The notes beneath the pieces were generated by a model. It was not told the origin of the DNA, made no database searches, and worked only from the letters and a program-made list of their open reading frames with translations. From contig JALSIX010000006.1 in assembly GCA_026989655.1 (NCBI GenBank), forward strand, positions 48,629-112,628: a stretch of 64,000 bases of DNA, written 5' to 3'. The DNA is from Caldilineaceae bacterium. Its GTDB lineage: Bacteria; Chloroflexota; Anaerolineae; Caldilineales; Caldilineaceae. The position numbers and the translations under genes were made by a program. The stretch's first letter is position 1. Every line of letters starts with the position of its first letter. Shown here one piece after another: positions 25,468 through 34,112 of the stretch.

Positions 25468-25473
25468 TATACT
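25468..25473 (+). promoter_or_regulatory. Putative -10 of the moeA-moaCDE promoter
   Basis: TATACT about 60 bases ahead of moeA. The only -35 candidate at 17 bases is TTCCGC (25445-25450), which is poor, so the promoter may need an activator. No molybdenum riboswitch (Moco motif) is recognisable in the short leader. Confidence 0.4.
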
Positions 25474-25529
25474 TGTTCTGGGCGCGAGGACCCGTCGCCC
25501 TGGAACGGCAGGTGCACAGGAGGAGAGCC

Positions 25530-26774
25530 GTGCCTGAATCCCCCTATCCCATGGTCTCTGTGGAGGAGGCCCTGGCCACGGTGTTGGCCCAGTGCACTCC
25601 CCTGGATCCCGTGATCCTTCCCCTGGAACAGGCCCTGGGCCACGTGCTGGCCGAGGACGTCCGTGCCCGGGAGCCCCTGCCGCCGTTTCCGGCCTCGGTG
25701 AAGGACGGCTACGCGGTGGTGGCCGCGGACGGCCCGGGCGAGTACCCGGTGGTCGGCCAGGTGGCCGCGGGCCAGGTGGCCGATTTTCGCCTGCAGCCGG
25801 GCACAGTGGCCTACATCACCACCGGGGCCCCCCTGCCCCCGGGCGCGGACGCGGTGGTGATGGTGGAGGAGACCGATCCCCTGCCTTCCCAGGACGAGAT
25901 CCCCCGGGTGCGTATCCGGGCCCGGGTACGGCCCGGCGACGATGTGCGCCCTGTGGGGGTGGATGTGGCTGCAGGCCAACAGGTGTTGGCAGCCGGGGAG
26001 CGCCTGGGGCCCGCGGAGATCGGCCTGTTGGCCACGGTGGGGGCTGCCCAGGTGACCGTCCATCCTCGCCCCCGGGTGGCGGTCCTCTCCACAGGGGACG
26101 AGCTGGTGTCCCCGGAGCGGGCACTGGGGCCTGGCCAGATCCGGGACAGCAACCGCCCCATGCTCCTGGCCGCGATCGCGCAGCACGGCGGCATTCCCAT
26201 GGACCTGGGCATCGCCCGGGACGATCAGGCCGACCTGGAGCGCCATGTGCAGCAAGGGCTGGCCCAGGCGGACATCCTGCTCAGTTCCGGGGGCGTCTCC
26301 ATGGGAGACCTGGACCTGATCAAGCCCCTGTTGGAGCACTCGGGCACGGTCCATTTCGGCCGGGTGCGGATGAAGCCCGGCAAGCCCGTGACCTTCGCCA
26401 CCGCGGAGGTCCAGGGGAGGAGGCGCCTCATCTTCGGCCTGCCGGGCAATCCGGTCAGCAGCCTGGTGACCTTCTACCTCTTCGGCGTGCCGGCCATGCG
26501 TCGGCTGGCCGGCTGGCCGGATCCCCATCTGCGCCGGGTCCACGCCCGACTGGCCCAGCCCCTCCGGCTGGACCCCCACCGGCCCGAGTACCACCGGGCC
26601 ACCCTCCACTGGGATCCCGAGGGGCGGGCCTTCGTGGCCGTCAGCACCGGGAGCCAGGCCAGCAGCCGGCTGCTCAGCATGCGTTCGGCCAATGCCCTGC
26701 TGGAACTGCCCCAACAGGAGGGCGAGCTGCCCGCGGGGAGCTGGGTGTCGGCCCTGTGGATCGGAGCGTGCTAG
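25530..26774 (+). CDS. moeA: Molybdopterin molybdenumtransferase
   Basis: Inserts molybdate into adenylated molybdopterin, the last step of molybdenum cofactor synthesis. 414 residues with the MoeA domain series: N-terminal PPFPASVKDGYAV loop (conserved Asp/Lys), TGAPLPPGADAVVMVEETD, the MoCF/MPT-binding core VLSTGDELV, SGGVSMGD, and LPGNPVSSLVTF, then the C-terminal beta domain IV. Start is GTG 25530 after a strong AGGAGGAG site. moaC follows after 12 bases. Confidence 0.95.
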   Translation: MPESPYPMVSVEEALATVLAQCTPLDPVILPLEQALGHVLAEDVRAREPLPPFPASVKDGYAVVAADGPGEYPVVGQVAAGQVADFRLQPGTVAYITTGAPLPPGADAVVMVEETDPLPSQDEIPRVRIRARVRPGDDVRPVGVDVAAGQQVLAAGERLGPAEIGLLATVGAAQVTVHPRPRVAVLSTGDELVSPERALGPGQIRDSNRPMLLAAIAQHGGIPMDLGIARDDQADLERHVQQGLAQADILLSSGGVSMGDLDLIKPLLEHSGTVHFGRVRMKPGKPVTFATAEVQGRRRLIFGLPGNPVSSLVTFYLFGVPAMRRLAGWPDPHLRRVHARLAQPLRLDPHRPEYHRATLHWDPEGRAFVAVSTGSQASSRLLSMRSANALLELPQQEGELPAGSWVSALWIGAC

Positions 26775-26786
26775 AGGAGGCCGTCC

Positions 26787-27290
26787 ATGGCTGAACTCAC
26801 CCATCTGGACGCGGAGGGCCGGGCCACCATGGTGGACGTGGGCCCAAAGCCCGAGACGGTTCGGGTCGCGGTGGCCCGGGGCGAGGTGCGGATGGCCCCG
26901 GAGACCCTGGCCACCCTCCGTAGCGGCCGGGTTCCTAAGGGAGATGTGTGGGCCGCGGCCCGGATCGCCGGCATCATGGCGGCCAAGAAGACCCCGGAGC
27001 TGGTTCCCCTGTGCCATGCCCTGCTGCTGGACCAGGTGGCCCTGGAGTTCGAGATCGACGAGGCCCACAGCCGGGTGGTGATCACCGCGACGGTCCGTTG
27101 CACGGGCAAGACCGGCGTGGAGATGGAGGCCCTCACCGCGGTCTCCGTGGCCGCGCTGACCATCTACGACATGGCCAAGGCCCTGGAGAGGACCATGACC
27201 ATCGGTCCCATCTACCTGGTGGCCAAGGAGGGAGGGCGCTCTGGGGCCTGGCGGCGTCCGGAGGGGCCGGAAGGAGAAGGCAAGGCGTGA
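26787..27290 (+). CDS. moaC: Cyclic pyranopterin monophosphate synthase
   Basis: Acts with MoaA on GTP to form cyclic pyranopterin monophosphate in molybdenum cofactor synthesis. 167 residues with the conserved [10 protein letters not shown] start, [40 protein letters not shown] and the catalytic lysines (AAKKT and the DMAKALE segment). moaA is not in this window. A short charged tail (last 18 residues) is unusual but harmless. moaD starts two bases after the stop. Confidence 0.95.
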   Translation: MAELTHLDAEGRATMVDVGPKPETVRVAVARGEVRMAPETLATLRSGRVPKGDVWAAARIAGIMAAKKTPELVPLCHALLLDQVALEFEIDEAHSRVVITATVRCTGKTGVEMEALTAVSVAALTIYDMAKALERTMTIGPIYLVAKEGGRSGAWRRPEGPEGEGKA

Positions 27291-27292
27291 CC

Positions 27293-27607
27293 ATGCAGGT
27301 ACGGCTGGTGCTGTTTGCGGGACTGCGCCAGGCCGCCGGCTTCCGGGAACGGACGGTGGAGCTCCCCAAGGGGGCCACCGTGGCCGATCTCCTGGCCACC
27401 CTGGATCCGGCCCTCGTCCGGCGGACCTTCTACGTGGCGGTGAACGAGGAATACGCCCACCGGGACACCCCCCTGGAGGAGGGCGACGAGGTGGCCCTGC
27501 TGCCGCCTGTCTCCGGCGGTGGGGCGGGATCCGCCCGAGGTCCTGGGGGCTGCCCTCTCGGATGTGGGCGTCGCCCTGCCGAGGATGACCGGGAGCGGAT
27601 CGCATGA
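27293..27607 (+). CDS. moaD: MoaD-like sulfur carrier with a C-terminal extension
   Basis: Small subunit of molybdopterin synthase, a ubiquitin-like protein whose C-terminal Gly-Gly is adenylated and turned into a thiocarboxylate. The beta-grasp core ([29 protein letters not shown]) is normal, with the Gly-Gly at residues 75-76. However, the frame does not stop there: 28 more residues follow ([15 protein letters not shown] and a charged end). A MoaD of this kind would need its tail cut off before use, or is a frameshifted or inactive copy. The stop overlaps moaE as ATGA, arguing that the reading frame is genuine. GTG 27287 is a possible alternative start. Confidence 0.82.
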   Translation: MQVRLVLFAGLRQAAGFRERTVELPKGATVADLLATLDPALVRRTFYVAVNEEYAHRDTPLEEGDEVALLPPVSGGGAGSARGPGGCPLGCGRRPAEDDRERIA

Positions 27608-28089
27608 CCCCAAGGAGGAAGCTGTTCGAGATCACAGAGGAGCCCCTGTCCCAGGACGACATCCTGCGGCGGGTGGCCCGGCCCGACTGTGGCGCGGTGG
27701 TCACCTTCGCGGGGACCGTTCGTGGACAGACGGTCCAGGAGGGGGCCGTGCGGGAGACGGACTTCCTGGTCTACGAGGCCTACACGGCCATGGCCGAGAA
27801 GATGATGGCCCGGATCGGCCAGGAGGTGATGGAGCGTTGGCCCCAGGTGAAGGCCGTCAGCATCCTCCACCGGGTGGGACGCTGTGAGATCGGGGAGCCC
27901 ACGGTGCTCATCGCTGTGGCCACGCCACACCGAGACGACGGCTGCTTCGAGGCCTGCCGCTATGCCATCGAGCGGCTGAAGGCGGTGGTTCCCATCTGGA
28001 AGCAGGAGAACTGGGCGGACGGTGAGGTGTGGGTGGAGGGCCCCCGGCAGCCGGAGCTGGACGTGGGCTCCTCGGACGCGGCGGGCTGA
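27604..28089 (+). CDS. moaE: Molybdopterin synthase catalytic subunit
   Basis: Large subunit of molybdopterin synthase, transferring sulfur from MoaD thiocarboxylate to cyclic pyranopterin monophosphate. 161 residues with the signature segments [39 protein letters not shown] and [10 protein letters not shown], which holds the catalytic lysines. The C-terminus has a 20-residue acidic tail. The ATG overlaps the moaD stop by four bases. It is the last gene of the moeA-moaC-moaD-moaE operon; the rnpB promoter lies 126 bases beyond it. Confidence 0.95.
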   Translation: MTPRRKLFEITEEPLSQDDILRRVARPDCGAVVTFAGTVRGQTVQEGAVRETDFLVYEAYTAMAEKMMARIGQEVMERWPQVKAVSILHRVGRCEIGEPTVLIAVATPHRDDGCFEACRYAIERLKAVVPIWKQENWADGEVWVEGPRQPELDVGSSDAAG

Positions 28090-28215
28090 CCGGGCCGGTG
28101 GCCGGGCGGCGCTCCACGGTCGGCTGCCGACAGGACCTCGCTGGAACCGGCGCGTTCCGTCCACCGTTCCAGGAACGGAGCGCGCCGGAATCCAGGGGTT
28201 TTTCGAGGGCCTGAT

Positions 28216-28245
28216 TTGACAGGACGCGGCCGACCATGCTAGTAT
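28216..28245 (+). promoter_or_regulatory. Strong promoter upstream of rnpB
   Basis: Consensus TTGACA (28216-28221), 18-base spacer and extended -10 TGC-TAGTAT (hexamer 28240-28245). Predicted start is near 28252, so about 85 bases of leader would precede the mature RNase P RNA and have to be removed. No other promoter of this strength lies before the following tRNA genes. Confidence 0.75.
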
Positions 28246-28337
28246 GGGGCCGTGCATGGCCCTATGGGGTTCCGCCCACTGCAGCGTGGATTCGGACCGT
28301 GGGGCGCTGTCCTGGATACCTTAACAGCACAGTCGAC

Positions 28338-28815
<478 letters not shown>

Positions 28816-28964
28816 GGGATCCCTCCCAGGGAGGGAGCAGGGAGGTCGTCGGGCGAGCCGTCTCTCCATCGCCTTGTCCCTCCTCGCCGTGATCCGGGCC
28901 CGGTTCGCTGTGACCGCAGCGCCTGTCGGCGTCCGACAGGGGGCCACCGGCCGGTTGCATCCGT

Positions 28965-29048
28965 GCCGACGTGGCGGAACTGGCAGACGCGATAGACTTA
29001 GGATCTATTGCCCGTCAGGGCGTGGAGGTTCGAATCCTCTCGTCGGCA
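28965..29048 (+). tRNA. tRNA-Leu (anticodon TAG)
   Basis: Acceptor GCCGACG pairs with CGTCGGC; the anticodon loop CTTAGGA sits on a six-pair stem and gives TAG; a class II long variable arm is present (TGCCCGTCAGGGCGT region) and the T arm is GGTTCGAATCC. No CCA is encoded (A then CCT follows). First of six tRNA genes downstream of rnpB. Confidence 0.96.
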
Positions 29049-29064
29049 CCTGAGCCGGGTATAC

Positions 29065-29137
<73 letters not shown>

Positions 29138-29198
29138 CTTTTTGGGCCGGTGGGCTGGGCCGGAACGACGGTCGGTGCACAAGCAGGTTCATAGTCAA

Positions 29199-29271
<73 letters not shown>

Positions 29272-29276
29272 CTCTG

Positions 29277-29303
29277 GGGCCGACCGTTCGGGTCGGCCCT
29301 TCT
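29277..29303 (+). terminator. Hairpin between tRNA-Gly and tRNA-Phe, weak terminator or processing site
   Basis: Nine-base perfect stem GGGCCGACC (29277-29285) and GGTCGGCCC (29291-29299) with loop GTTCG, followed by TTCT only. The poor T run suggests partial termination or an RNA-processing signal rather than a full stop. Confidence 0.5.
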
Positions 29304-29376
29304 GCCGAGGTAGCTCAGTTGGTAGAGCACGGCACTGAAAATGCCGGTGTCCCCAGTTCAAGTCTGGGCCTCGGCA
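29304..29376 (+). tRNA. tRNA-Phe (anticodon GAA)
   Basis: Acceptor GCCGAGG with CCTCGGC, anticodon arm CGGCA-CTGAAAA-TGCCG giving GAA, T loop TTCAAGT. Discriminator A, CCA not encoded. Confidence 0.97.
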
Positions 29377-29399
29377 CCTCTTTCTGCCATCGGGGTCGG

Positions 29400-29470
<71 letters not shown>

Positions 29471-29551
29471 CTGCGAGCCGGGGTGGGCCAGCCCTCCCCG
29501 GTCCTCCCCCACCCTCATGGGTGACCGCCGACGCCGAATGCAGGCCCTTGT

Positions 29552-29624
29552 GGCGCCTATAGCTCAATGGCAGAGCGCTTGATTGTGGATCAAGAGGTTA
29601 CGGGTTCGAGCCCCGTTAGGCGCC
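29552..29624 (+). tRNA. tRNA-His (anticodon GTG)
   Basis: The extra 5' G (G-1, position 29552) faces discriminator C29624, the identity pair of tRNA-His. Acceptor GCGCCTA pairs with TAGGCGC; anticodon arm CTTGA-TTGTGGA-TCAAG gives GTG. CCA is not encoded. Last tRNA before the terminator. Confidence 0.96.
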
Positions 29625-29632
29625 CCTGAACA

Positions 29633-29660
29633 CCCCACCGGAAGATACGGTGGGGTTTTT
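29633..29660 (+). terminator. Strong intrinsic terminator after tRNA-His
   Basis: Perfect eight-base stem CCCCACCG (29633-29640) and CGGTGGGG (29648-29655), seven-base loop, immediately followed by TTTTT. It is the first fully canonical terminator downstream of the rnpB promoter. Confidence 0.92.
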
Positions 29661-29842
29661 CGTTGGCCCCCGTTCAGGTCCGGGGGGTGCTTGCCCGCGG
29701 CAGGACCCGAGACAGCACGGACATCGCCAGGGAGGCTCCTGGAGAGCAGGATGCCCTCTCCATGCCGGAGCATGGCCGTGCCGCACCGAGGGACAGGGAA
29801 CGGGGCGATGTGGAACGCGATGCTCCCAGCTCCCGGACCTTG

Positions 29843-29891
29843 TTGTGAGCCCTGGGGCCTCCTGCTATACTGCTCCGTGGAGACAACGGAG
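29843..29891 (+). promoter_or_regulatory. Promoter and inverted repeat upstream of the HtrA-like gene
   Basis: TTGTGA (29843-29848), 17-base spacer and extended -10 TGC-TATACT (29866-29871). Right after it, CTCCGT (29873-29878) and ACGGAG (29886-29891) form an inverted repeat with a seven-base centre, covering the likely transcription start; it could be an operator or a 5' hairpin. The remaining bases from the terminator at 29660 to here hold no ORF. Confidence 0.65.
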
Positions 29892-29941
29892 CTCGCTCTC
29901 CCCGCTCTGGCGGATCATTCCGGCGTGTGAAAGGAGCCAGC

Positions 29942-32900
29942 ATGTCCCCGGCCGGTCCACAGCGTCGAAGCGTGCGTCCCGCCCTCTGGGGGGTGGCCTT
30001 GCTGGTGGTGGCGCTCCTCCTGGCCGCACCCCTGTACGCCCAGGAGGACGAGCCCCCGGGGGCGTCGGACCCACCGCCTGCCCTGGAGGGCGCTCGGCGG
30101 GCCGTGATCCGGGTGGAGGCCTTCGGCGGCTTCATGGAGCCCGAGGGACTTCGTTCGTCCCGACAGGGCTCTGGCTTCATCCTGGACCCCAGCGGCCTGG
30201 CCGTCACCAGCAGCCGGGTGGTGGTGGGCGCACCGTTCATCAAGGTGCGCCTGGCCGATGAGGACCGACCCCGCCAGGCTCGGCTCGTGGGCTATGCGGA
30301 GTGCGCGGACCTGGCCCTCATCGACATCGCGGGGGAGGGCTTCCCCACCTTGGACTGGTCTCCAGGGCGCGTTCGGGCGGGGGACCCGGTCTATGCGGCT
30401 GGATTTCCCCTGGACGGCCTGGACCTCAGCCTGGCCTCCGGTGCTGTGGTCAGGCCCCGGACCCCTGCCGACACCCCCTGGGCCTCGGTGAGCCAGGGGA
30501 TCGTGCACGATGCTCCCATCGACCCCGGAAGCACGGGCGGCCCCCTGCTGGATGCCCAGGGCAGGGTGGTGGGCGTGAACCACGCGGATCGCCTGGAGGC
30601 TGGCCCATCCCTCGCCATCTCCGGAGAGCTGGCGGCTTCCCTGGTGGAGAGGTTGTCCCAGGGCCAGGCGGTCCCCGGTCTGGGCATCAACGGCCAGGCC
30701 AGGATGCTGGAGGACGGCAGCCGGGGCATCTGGGTGGCCTCGGTGGATCCGGGCTCTCCGGCCGAGGGGCTGGGTCTGGAGGCGGGCGATCTCCTGTTGG
30801 CCATGGCCGGGATGCCCCTGGCCGCCGATGGCACCAAGGCCATCTACTGCGACCTCCTGCGTGGCCGTGAGCCCGGAGAAACCCTGGGCGTGCGGGTGTT
30901 GCGGACCGCCACCGGCGCGCTTCTGGTGGGCCAGGTGGGCGGACATCCCCTCCGGCCGGCCTCAGCCTCGGCCCGGATCGCCCTGGAGGGCGTTGTCTCC
31001 TCTGGCCCCGAGAGCCCGGATACCCCGGAGAGCGGCTACGCCGCGTACACGGCCGTCACCGACGAGGCAGGGATCATCCGGGTGGAGCTCCCCGCGGCCT
31101 GGTCCCATGTTCGCGGGGTGGCCTGGAAGGAGCAGGAGGTTGAACTGGGATACTCCCTGGCCGCTGCCGCCGACCTGGACGCGTTCTACAACACCTGGGG
31201 CGAGTCCGGGGCCTTCATCGGTGTCTCCCAACGTCTGGCCCAGGAGTACTCGCCGGCCGAGTACCTGGACACCATCGACCTGGCCGGGGTCTGTACCTAC
31301 GACCACCGGATAGAGCTGGGCGATGGCCCCTGGGCGGGCTATGTCGACCTCTGGACCGACTGCGGAGACGCGGGGAGCACCTTTGTCAACATCGCCCTGG
31401 CCCCTCCAGGACGGGGCTTCCTGGTGCTGGTCCAGATGGTCATGGCCCAGGGGGCCAAGGACATGGACGCGTTGGACCACCTCCTGGCCACCCTGACCGT
31501 GGCCCTGGACAAGGAGGAGCCGCCGGAATCCGCCCCGTTCGATCCCCGGGAACAACTGGAGCTGTCCGAGTACGAGACCGCGTTCGACCTCTTCCAGGAT
31601 CCGGCCCTGACCCTCCTGGTGCCCACAGCGTGGGACGACCGTCGCAGCGAGCCCTGGATGCTGGATGGCCGGCGGGTGGGGCAGAGGTTCTACTTCGCCC
31701 CGGATGTGGAGGGTTTCCTCACCTCCTGGACCGTGCCGGGCCTGGCGGTCTACGTCTCTCCTACCCTGGCCCAGGTCTACACCCCCACGCAGATGTTGGA
31801 TGCGTGGACCTACGAGGAGAGCTGCACCCTCGAGGACCGTTTCGAGTACACCAACACGGTGGGCGGCCGCACCTACCAGGGGGCCATGGCCATCTGGACG
31901 GAATGTGGCGGCCAAGGCACGGTGACCAGCGTGTTGGCCGCGGCTCCGCCCGCCAACGACCATCTGGTCCTGGTCGTGGTCCAGAGCGTGTCGTTGATCG
32001 ATGTGGAGGCCCTGGAGGTGGGGATCACCAGCTTCTATGTGCCCGATCCCCGGGCCGCCCTCCGGGCCTCTGCTCCTGGGATCGCCGCGGCCCAGGTGTA
32101 TACCTCGGTCCAGGCCTGGGACGGTTACCTGGCTGTGGAGGTGCCCATCGCGTGGGGGGAAGTGGCCAGCGGTCTCTGGACCCGGGAGCCAGGCCAGCTT
32201 CCCCGGGGTGTCCGGCTGTCGGTCGCGCCGGATCTGGAGCAGTACCGGCGGGGCTGGTCCGCACCCGGGCTGATGCTGGCCGTGGTCCCCGATCCGGAGA
32301 CGGCCCGGGAGGCGGTGCGGGACGCGCTCCGCCTGGACGAGTTCTGTACCTACGACGACCGCTACCCGGTGGAGCGGTCCAGGTACTCGGGGGAATACGA
32401 CCTCTGGGTGAACTGCGGGAATACAGGGACGGTCTGGGCGGTGGCATGGCTGCGTTTCCAGGAGGGCGCCGGCCCGACCGCGGTGTTGGCGGCCTCTATT
32501 CCGGATGGCCAGGCCTTCCAGGCCTTTGAGCACGCCCTGGCCACCCTCCAGGTGGACTCGGAGCAGGAGCTGGAGGCCCTCATGGCCCGCCTGGCCCGAA
32601 CCGAGGCCCGCCCGGCATTGGGCCCAGAGCTGGCCGTGGGCCCCACGGCCACGGTGACGGTCCGGGCCCTGAACGTCCGGGAAGGGCCCGGCACGGACTA
32701 CGAGCGGGTGGGGGTCGTGTCCCGAGGCGATCGGGTGCGGGTGATGGGCCAGGTGGATGGATGTGCCTGGCTGAAGGTGGTGGTGGACCGAGGTGTGGTG
32801 GGCTGGATCGCGGGCAGCCCGCGCTTTGTGGCCCTTTCCCAGCCCTGCGAGGCGATTCCCCGTGCCCAGCCGCCCATCCAGCCCCAGGACGGCCCCCAGG

Positions 32901-33175
32901 GCCTTTCCGGGGCAGGCAACCCGGATCCCCATCCAGAGCTGGGCTGCTATCTCTTCGAGAATCGGCTGGAGGCCGAGGTGGCCGTGACGGTGGTGCGGCC
33001 GGAGGACGGCTGGACAAAGGCCTTTTCCCTGGCCCAGGGCACTCGGCAGGAGGAGTGCTTCGAACCGGGCCGTTACACCTACACCCTGGACGCTCCACCC
33101 CCCTGGACCACCGCGGAGGGCGAGCTGGACGTCCAGCCCGGAGATCGCTATCTCTTCCCCATCCGAAGCCCGTAG
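29942..33175 (+). CDS. Secreted HtrA-like pseudoprotease with PDZ, three repeats and an SH3 domain
   Basis: A 1077-residue exported protein. A signal peptide (hydrophobic core GVALLVVALLLAAPLYA, cleavage near LYA-QED) precedes an S1C trypsin-like domain (about residues 40-220) and a PDZ domain (GIWVASVDPGSPAEGLGLEAGD, near 255-310). Of the catalytic triad only Asp123 (CADLALIDI) remains: the His is Arg92 (VTSSRVVV) and the Ser is Thr198 (DPGSTGGPLL). Three divergent copies of a 140-150-residue module follow, each with a paired-cysteine C-T-Y/L-x-D-R...C-G pattern, then an SH3 domain (ALNVREGPGTDYERVG) and a C-terminal beta domain. ATG 29942 has AAAGGAG upstream. The role is unknown; surface binding rather than proteolysis is likely. 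Confidence 0.82.
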   Translation: MSPAGPQRRSVRPALWGVALLVVALLLAAPLYAQEDEPPGASDPPPALEGARRAVIRVEAFGGFMEPEGLRSSRQGSGFILDPSGLAVTSSRVVVGAPFIKVRLADEDRPRQARLVGYAECADLALIDIAGEGFPTLDWSPGRVRAGDPVYAAGFPLDGLDLSLASGAVVRPRTPADTPWASVSQGIVHDAPIDPGSTGGPLLDAQGRVVGVNHADRLEAGPSLAISGELAASLVERLSQGQAVPGLGINGQARMLEDGSRGIWVASVDPGSPAEGLGLEAGDLLLAMAGMPLAADGTKAIYCDLLRGREPGETLGVRVLRTATGALLVGQVGGHPLRPASASARIALEGVVSSGPESPDTPESGYAAYTAVTDEAGIIRVELPAAWSHVRGVAWKEQEVELGYSLAAAADLDAFYNTWGESGAFIGVSQRLAQEYSPAEYLDTIDLAGVCTYDHRIELGDGPWAGYVDLWTDCGDAGSTFVNIALAPPGRGFLVLVQMVMAQGAKDMDALDHLLATLTVALDKEEPPESAPFDPREQLELSEYETAFDLFQDPALTLLVPTAWDDRRSEPWMLDGRRVGQRFYFAPDVEGFLTSWTVPGLAVYVSPTLAQVYTPTQMLDAWTYEESCTLEDRFEYTNTVGGRTYQGAMAIWTECGGQGTVTSVLAAAPPANDHLVLVVVQSVSLIDVEALEVGITSFYVPDPRAALRASAPGIAAAQVYTSVQAWDGYLAVEVPIAWGEVASGLWTREPGQLPRGVRLSVAPDLEQYRRGWSAPGLMLAVVPDPETAREAVRDALRLDEFCTYDDRYPVERSRYSGEYDLWVNCGNTGTVWAVAWLRFQEGAGPTAVLAASIPDGQAFQAFEHALATLQVDSEQELEALMARLARTEARPALGPELAVGPTATVTVRALNVREGPGTDYERVGVVSRGDRVRVMGQVDGCAWLKVVVDRGVVGWIAGSPRFVALSQPCEAIPRAQPPIQPQDGPQGLSGAGNPDPHPELGCYLFENRLEAEVAVTVVRPEDGWTKAFSLAQGTRQEECFEPGRYTYTLDAPPPWTTAEGELDVQPGDRYLFPIRSP

Positions 33176-33202
33176 TCCGGCCCCCTCCGCGGGGACCCTT
33201 CC

Positions 33203-33847
33203 TCAGCGTAGGACCACCGTGCCCTTGGGGGTCTGGATCACGGCCACCAGGGCCGGTTCCGGGCCGGGCAATATCTCCAATACCACCCCCAGTGCCTCCA
33301 GCATGGGGCGGATCGCCTCTGGAGACGGGTGTTCCCCCCGCAGCGATACCATCTGGCAGCCCTGGGCCGCGGTCTGGGCAGGATGGACCGTGCCGGGCTC
33401 CCATTCGATGAGGAAGGGGACCAGGCCGTCCCCGGGTGGGGGCCAGCCCCGTTGTCCGTGGGCCATGGTGGAGCGCCAGGCGATCCGGGCCCCATCGGGG
33501 GTGAGCCGGCTGCCTGCCACGATGGGGCCCGGATCGTAGCCTCGGGCCCGGGCCTGGGCCACCGTTGCCTGGATGTCGGGGGTGGCCACGGCCCAGGTGC
33601 GGAGCCGAGGCATCTGGAGCTGATCCAGGCCGAAGGGACGGGATCCCTCGGGTGGGGGCTGGGCAGGATCCGGCCCGATGATCTCCAGGTAGAGATCGGG
33701 CCCCAGGGCCAGCAGTGCGTTGCGGCTGCCCATGCCCGGATGGCTGCCCCCTGGGGTGGGGAGGACGCCGAAGGTCCTCTGGATGTGGTCCGTGGCCTCC
33801 TCCAGATCGGGCACCGCGTAGACCAGGTGGTCGGCTCTCAGTTCCAT
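33203..33847 (-). CDS. VOC/glyoxalase-like domain protein
   Basis: A 214-residue protein starting MELRADHLVYAVPDLEEATDHI, the first strand-helix unit of a vicinal-oxygen-chelate fold with a metal-ligand His in DHLVY. The pattern YLEIIGPDP and a second half with PFLIEWEPGT agree with the Glyoxalase_3 group of PF13468 type. These proteins bind a metal and small substrate, but the reaction is not predictable. ATG 33847 has AGGAGGAG upstream on the minus strand. It converges with the HtrA-like gene (27-base gap) and diverges from gyrA. Confidence 0.8.
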   Translation of the reverse strand: MELRADHLVYAVPDLEEATDHIQRTFGVLPTPGGSHPGMGSRNALLALGPDLYLEIIGPDPAQPPPEGSRPFGLDQLQMPRLRTWAVATPDIQATVAQARARGYDPGPIVAGSRLTPDGARIAWRSTMAHGQRGWPPPGDGLVPFLIEWEPGTVHPAQTAAQGCQMVSLRGEHPSPEAIRPMLEALGVVLEILPGPEPALVAVIQTPKGTVVLR

Positions 33848-34020
33848 GGGATCTCTCCTCCTGGAGTGGGGCGCCCCGCGAGGCGCTGCCCGGATCGGCG
33901 GCGATCGGGTTGCCCCCGATCCGTCGACGCATCCCGAGACCAGTCCCCCCCATGCCCCATGGTGCAGGGCGGAGGGCCAGAGGCCCGAGTTCCGGAATCG
34001 AGGCCCGTCGCCCGGGGTCT

Positions 34021-34055
34021 CCGGTTCGAGAAAACCGGGCCTGATGGGGTATAAT
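34021..34055 (+). promoter_or_regulatory. gyrA promoter with inverted repeat at the -35 region
   Basis: TATAAT at 34050-34055 lies about 60 bases before the gyrA start. In place of a clear -35 there is an inverted repeat CCGGTT (34021-34026)/AACCGG (34033-34038), well placed for a regulator. The 265-base gap between the VOC gene and gyrA has no other feature I can support. Confidence 0.6.
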
Positions 34056-34112
34056 ATATCGAACGTCCGTTTCAGAACAAGCCGGATACCCCCCTGAGCG
34101 GTGAGACCGTCC

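Noticed and set aside
27519..27887. Frame-shifted ORF overlapping the end of moaD and moaE
   Set aside because: It would not restore a Gly-Gly end for MoaD, and beyond 27604 it overlaps the true moaE frame; taken as a shadow.
28252..28335. Separate small RNA between the rnpB promoter and P1
   Set aside because: No stable independent fold or terminator is visible; it is more simply the leader of the rnpB transcript.
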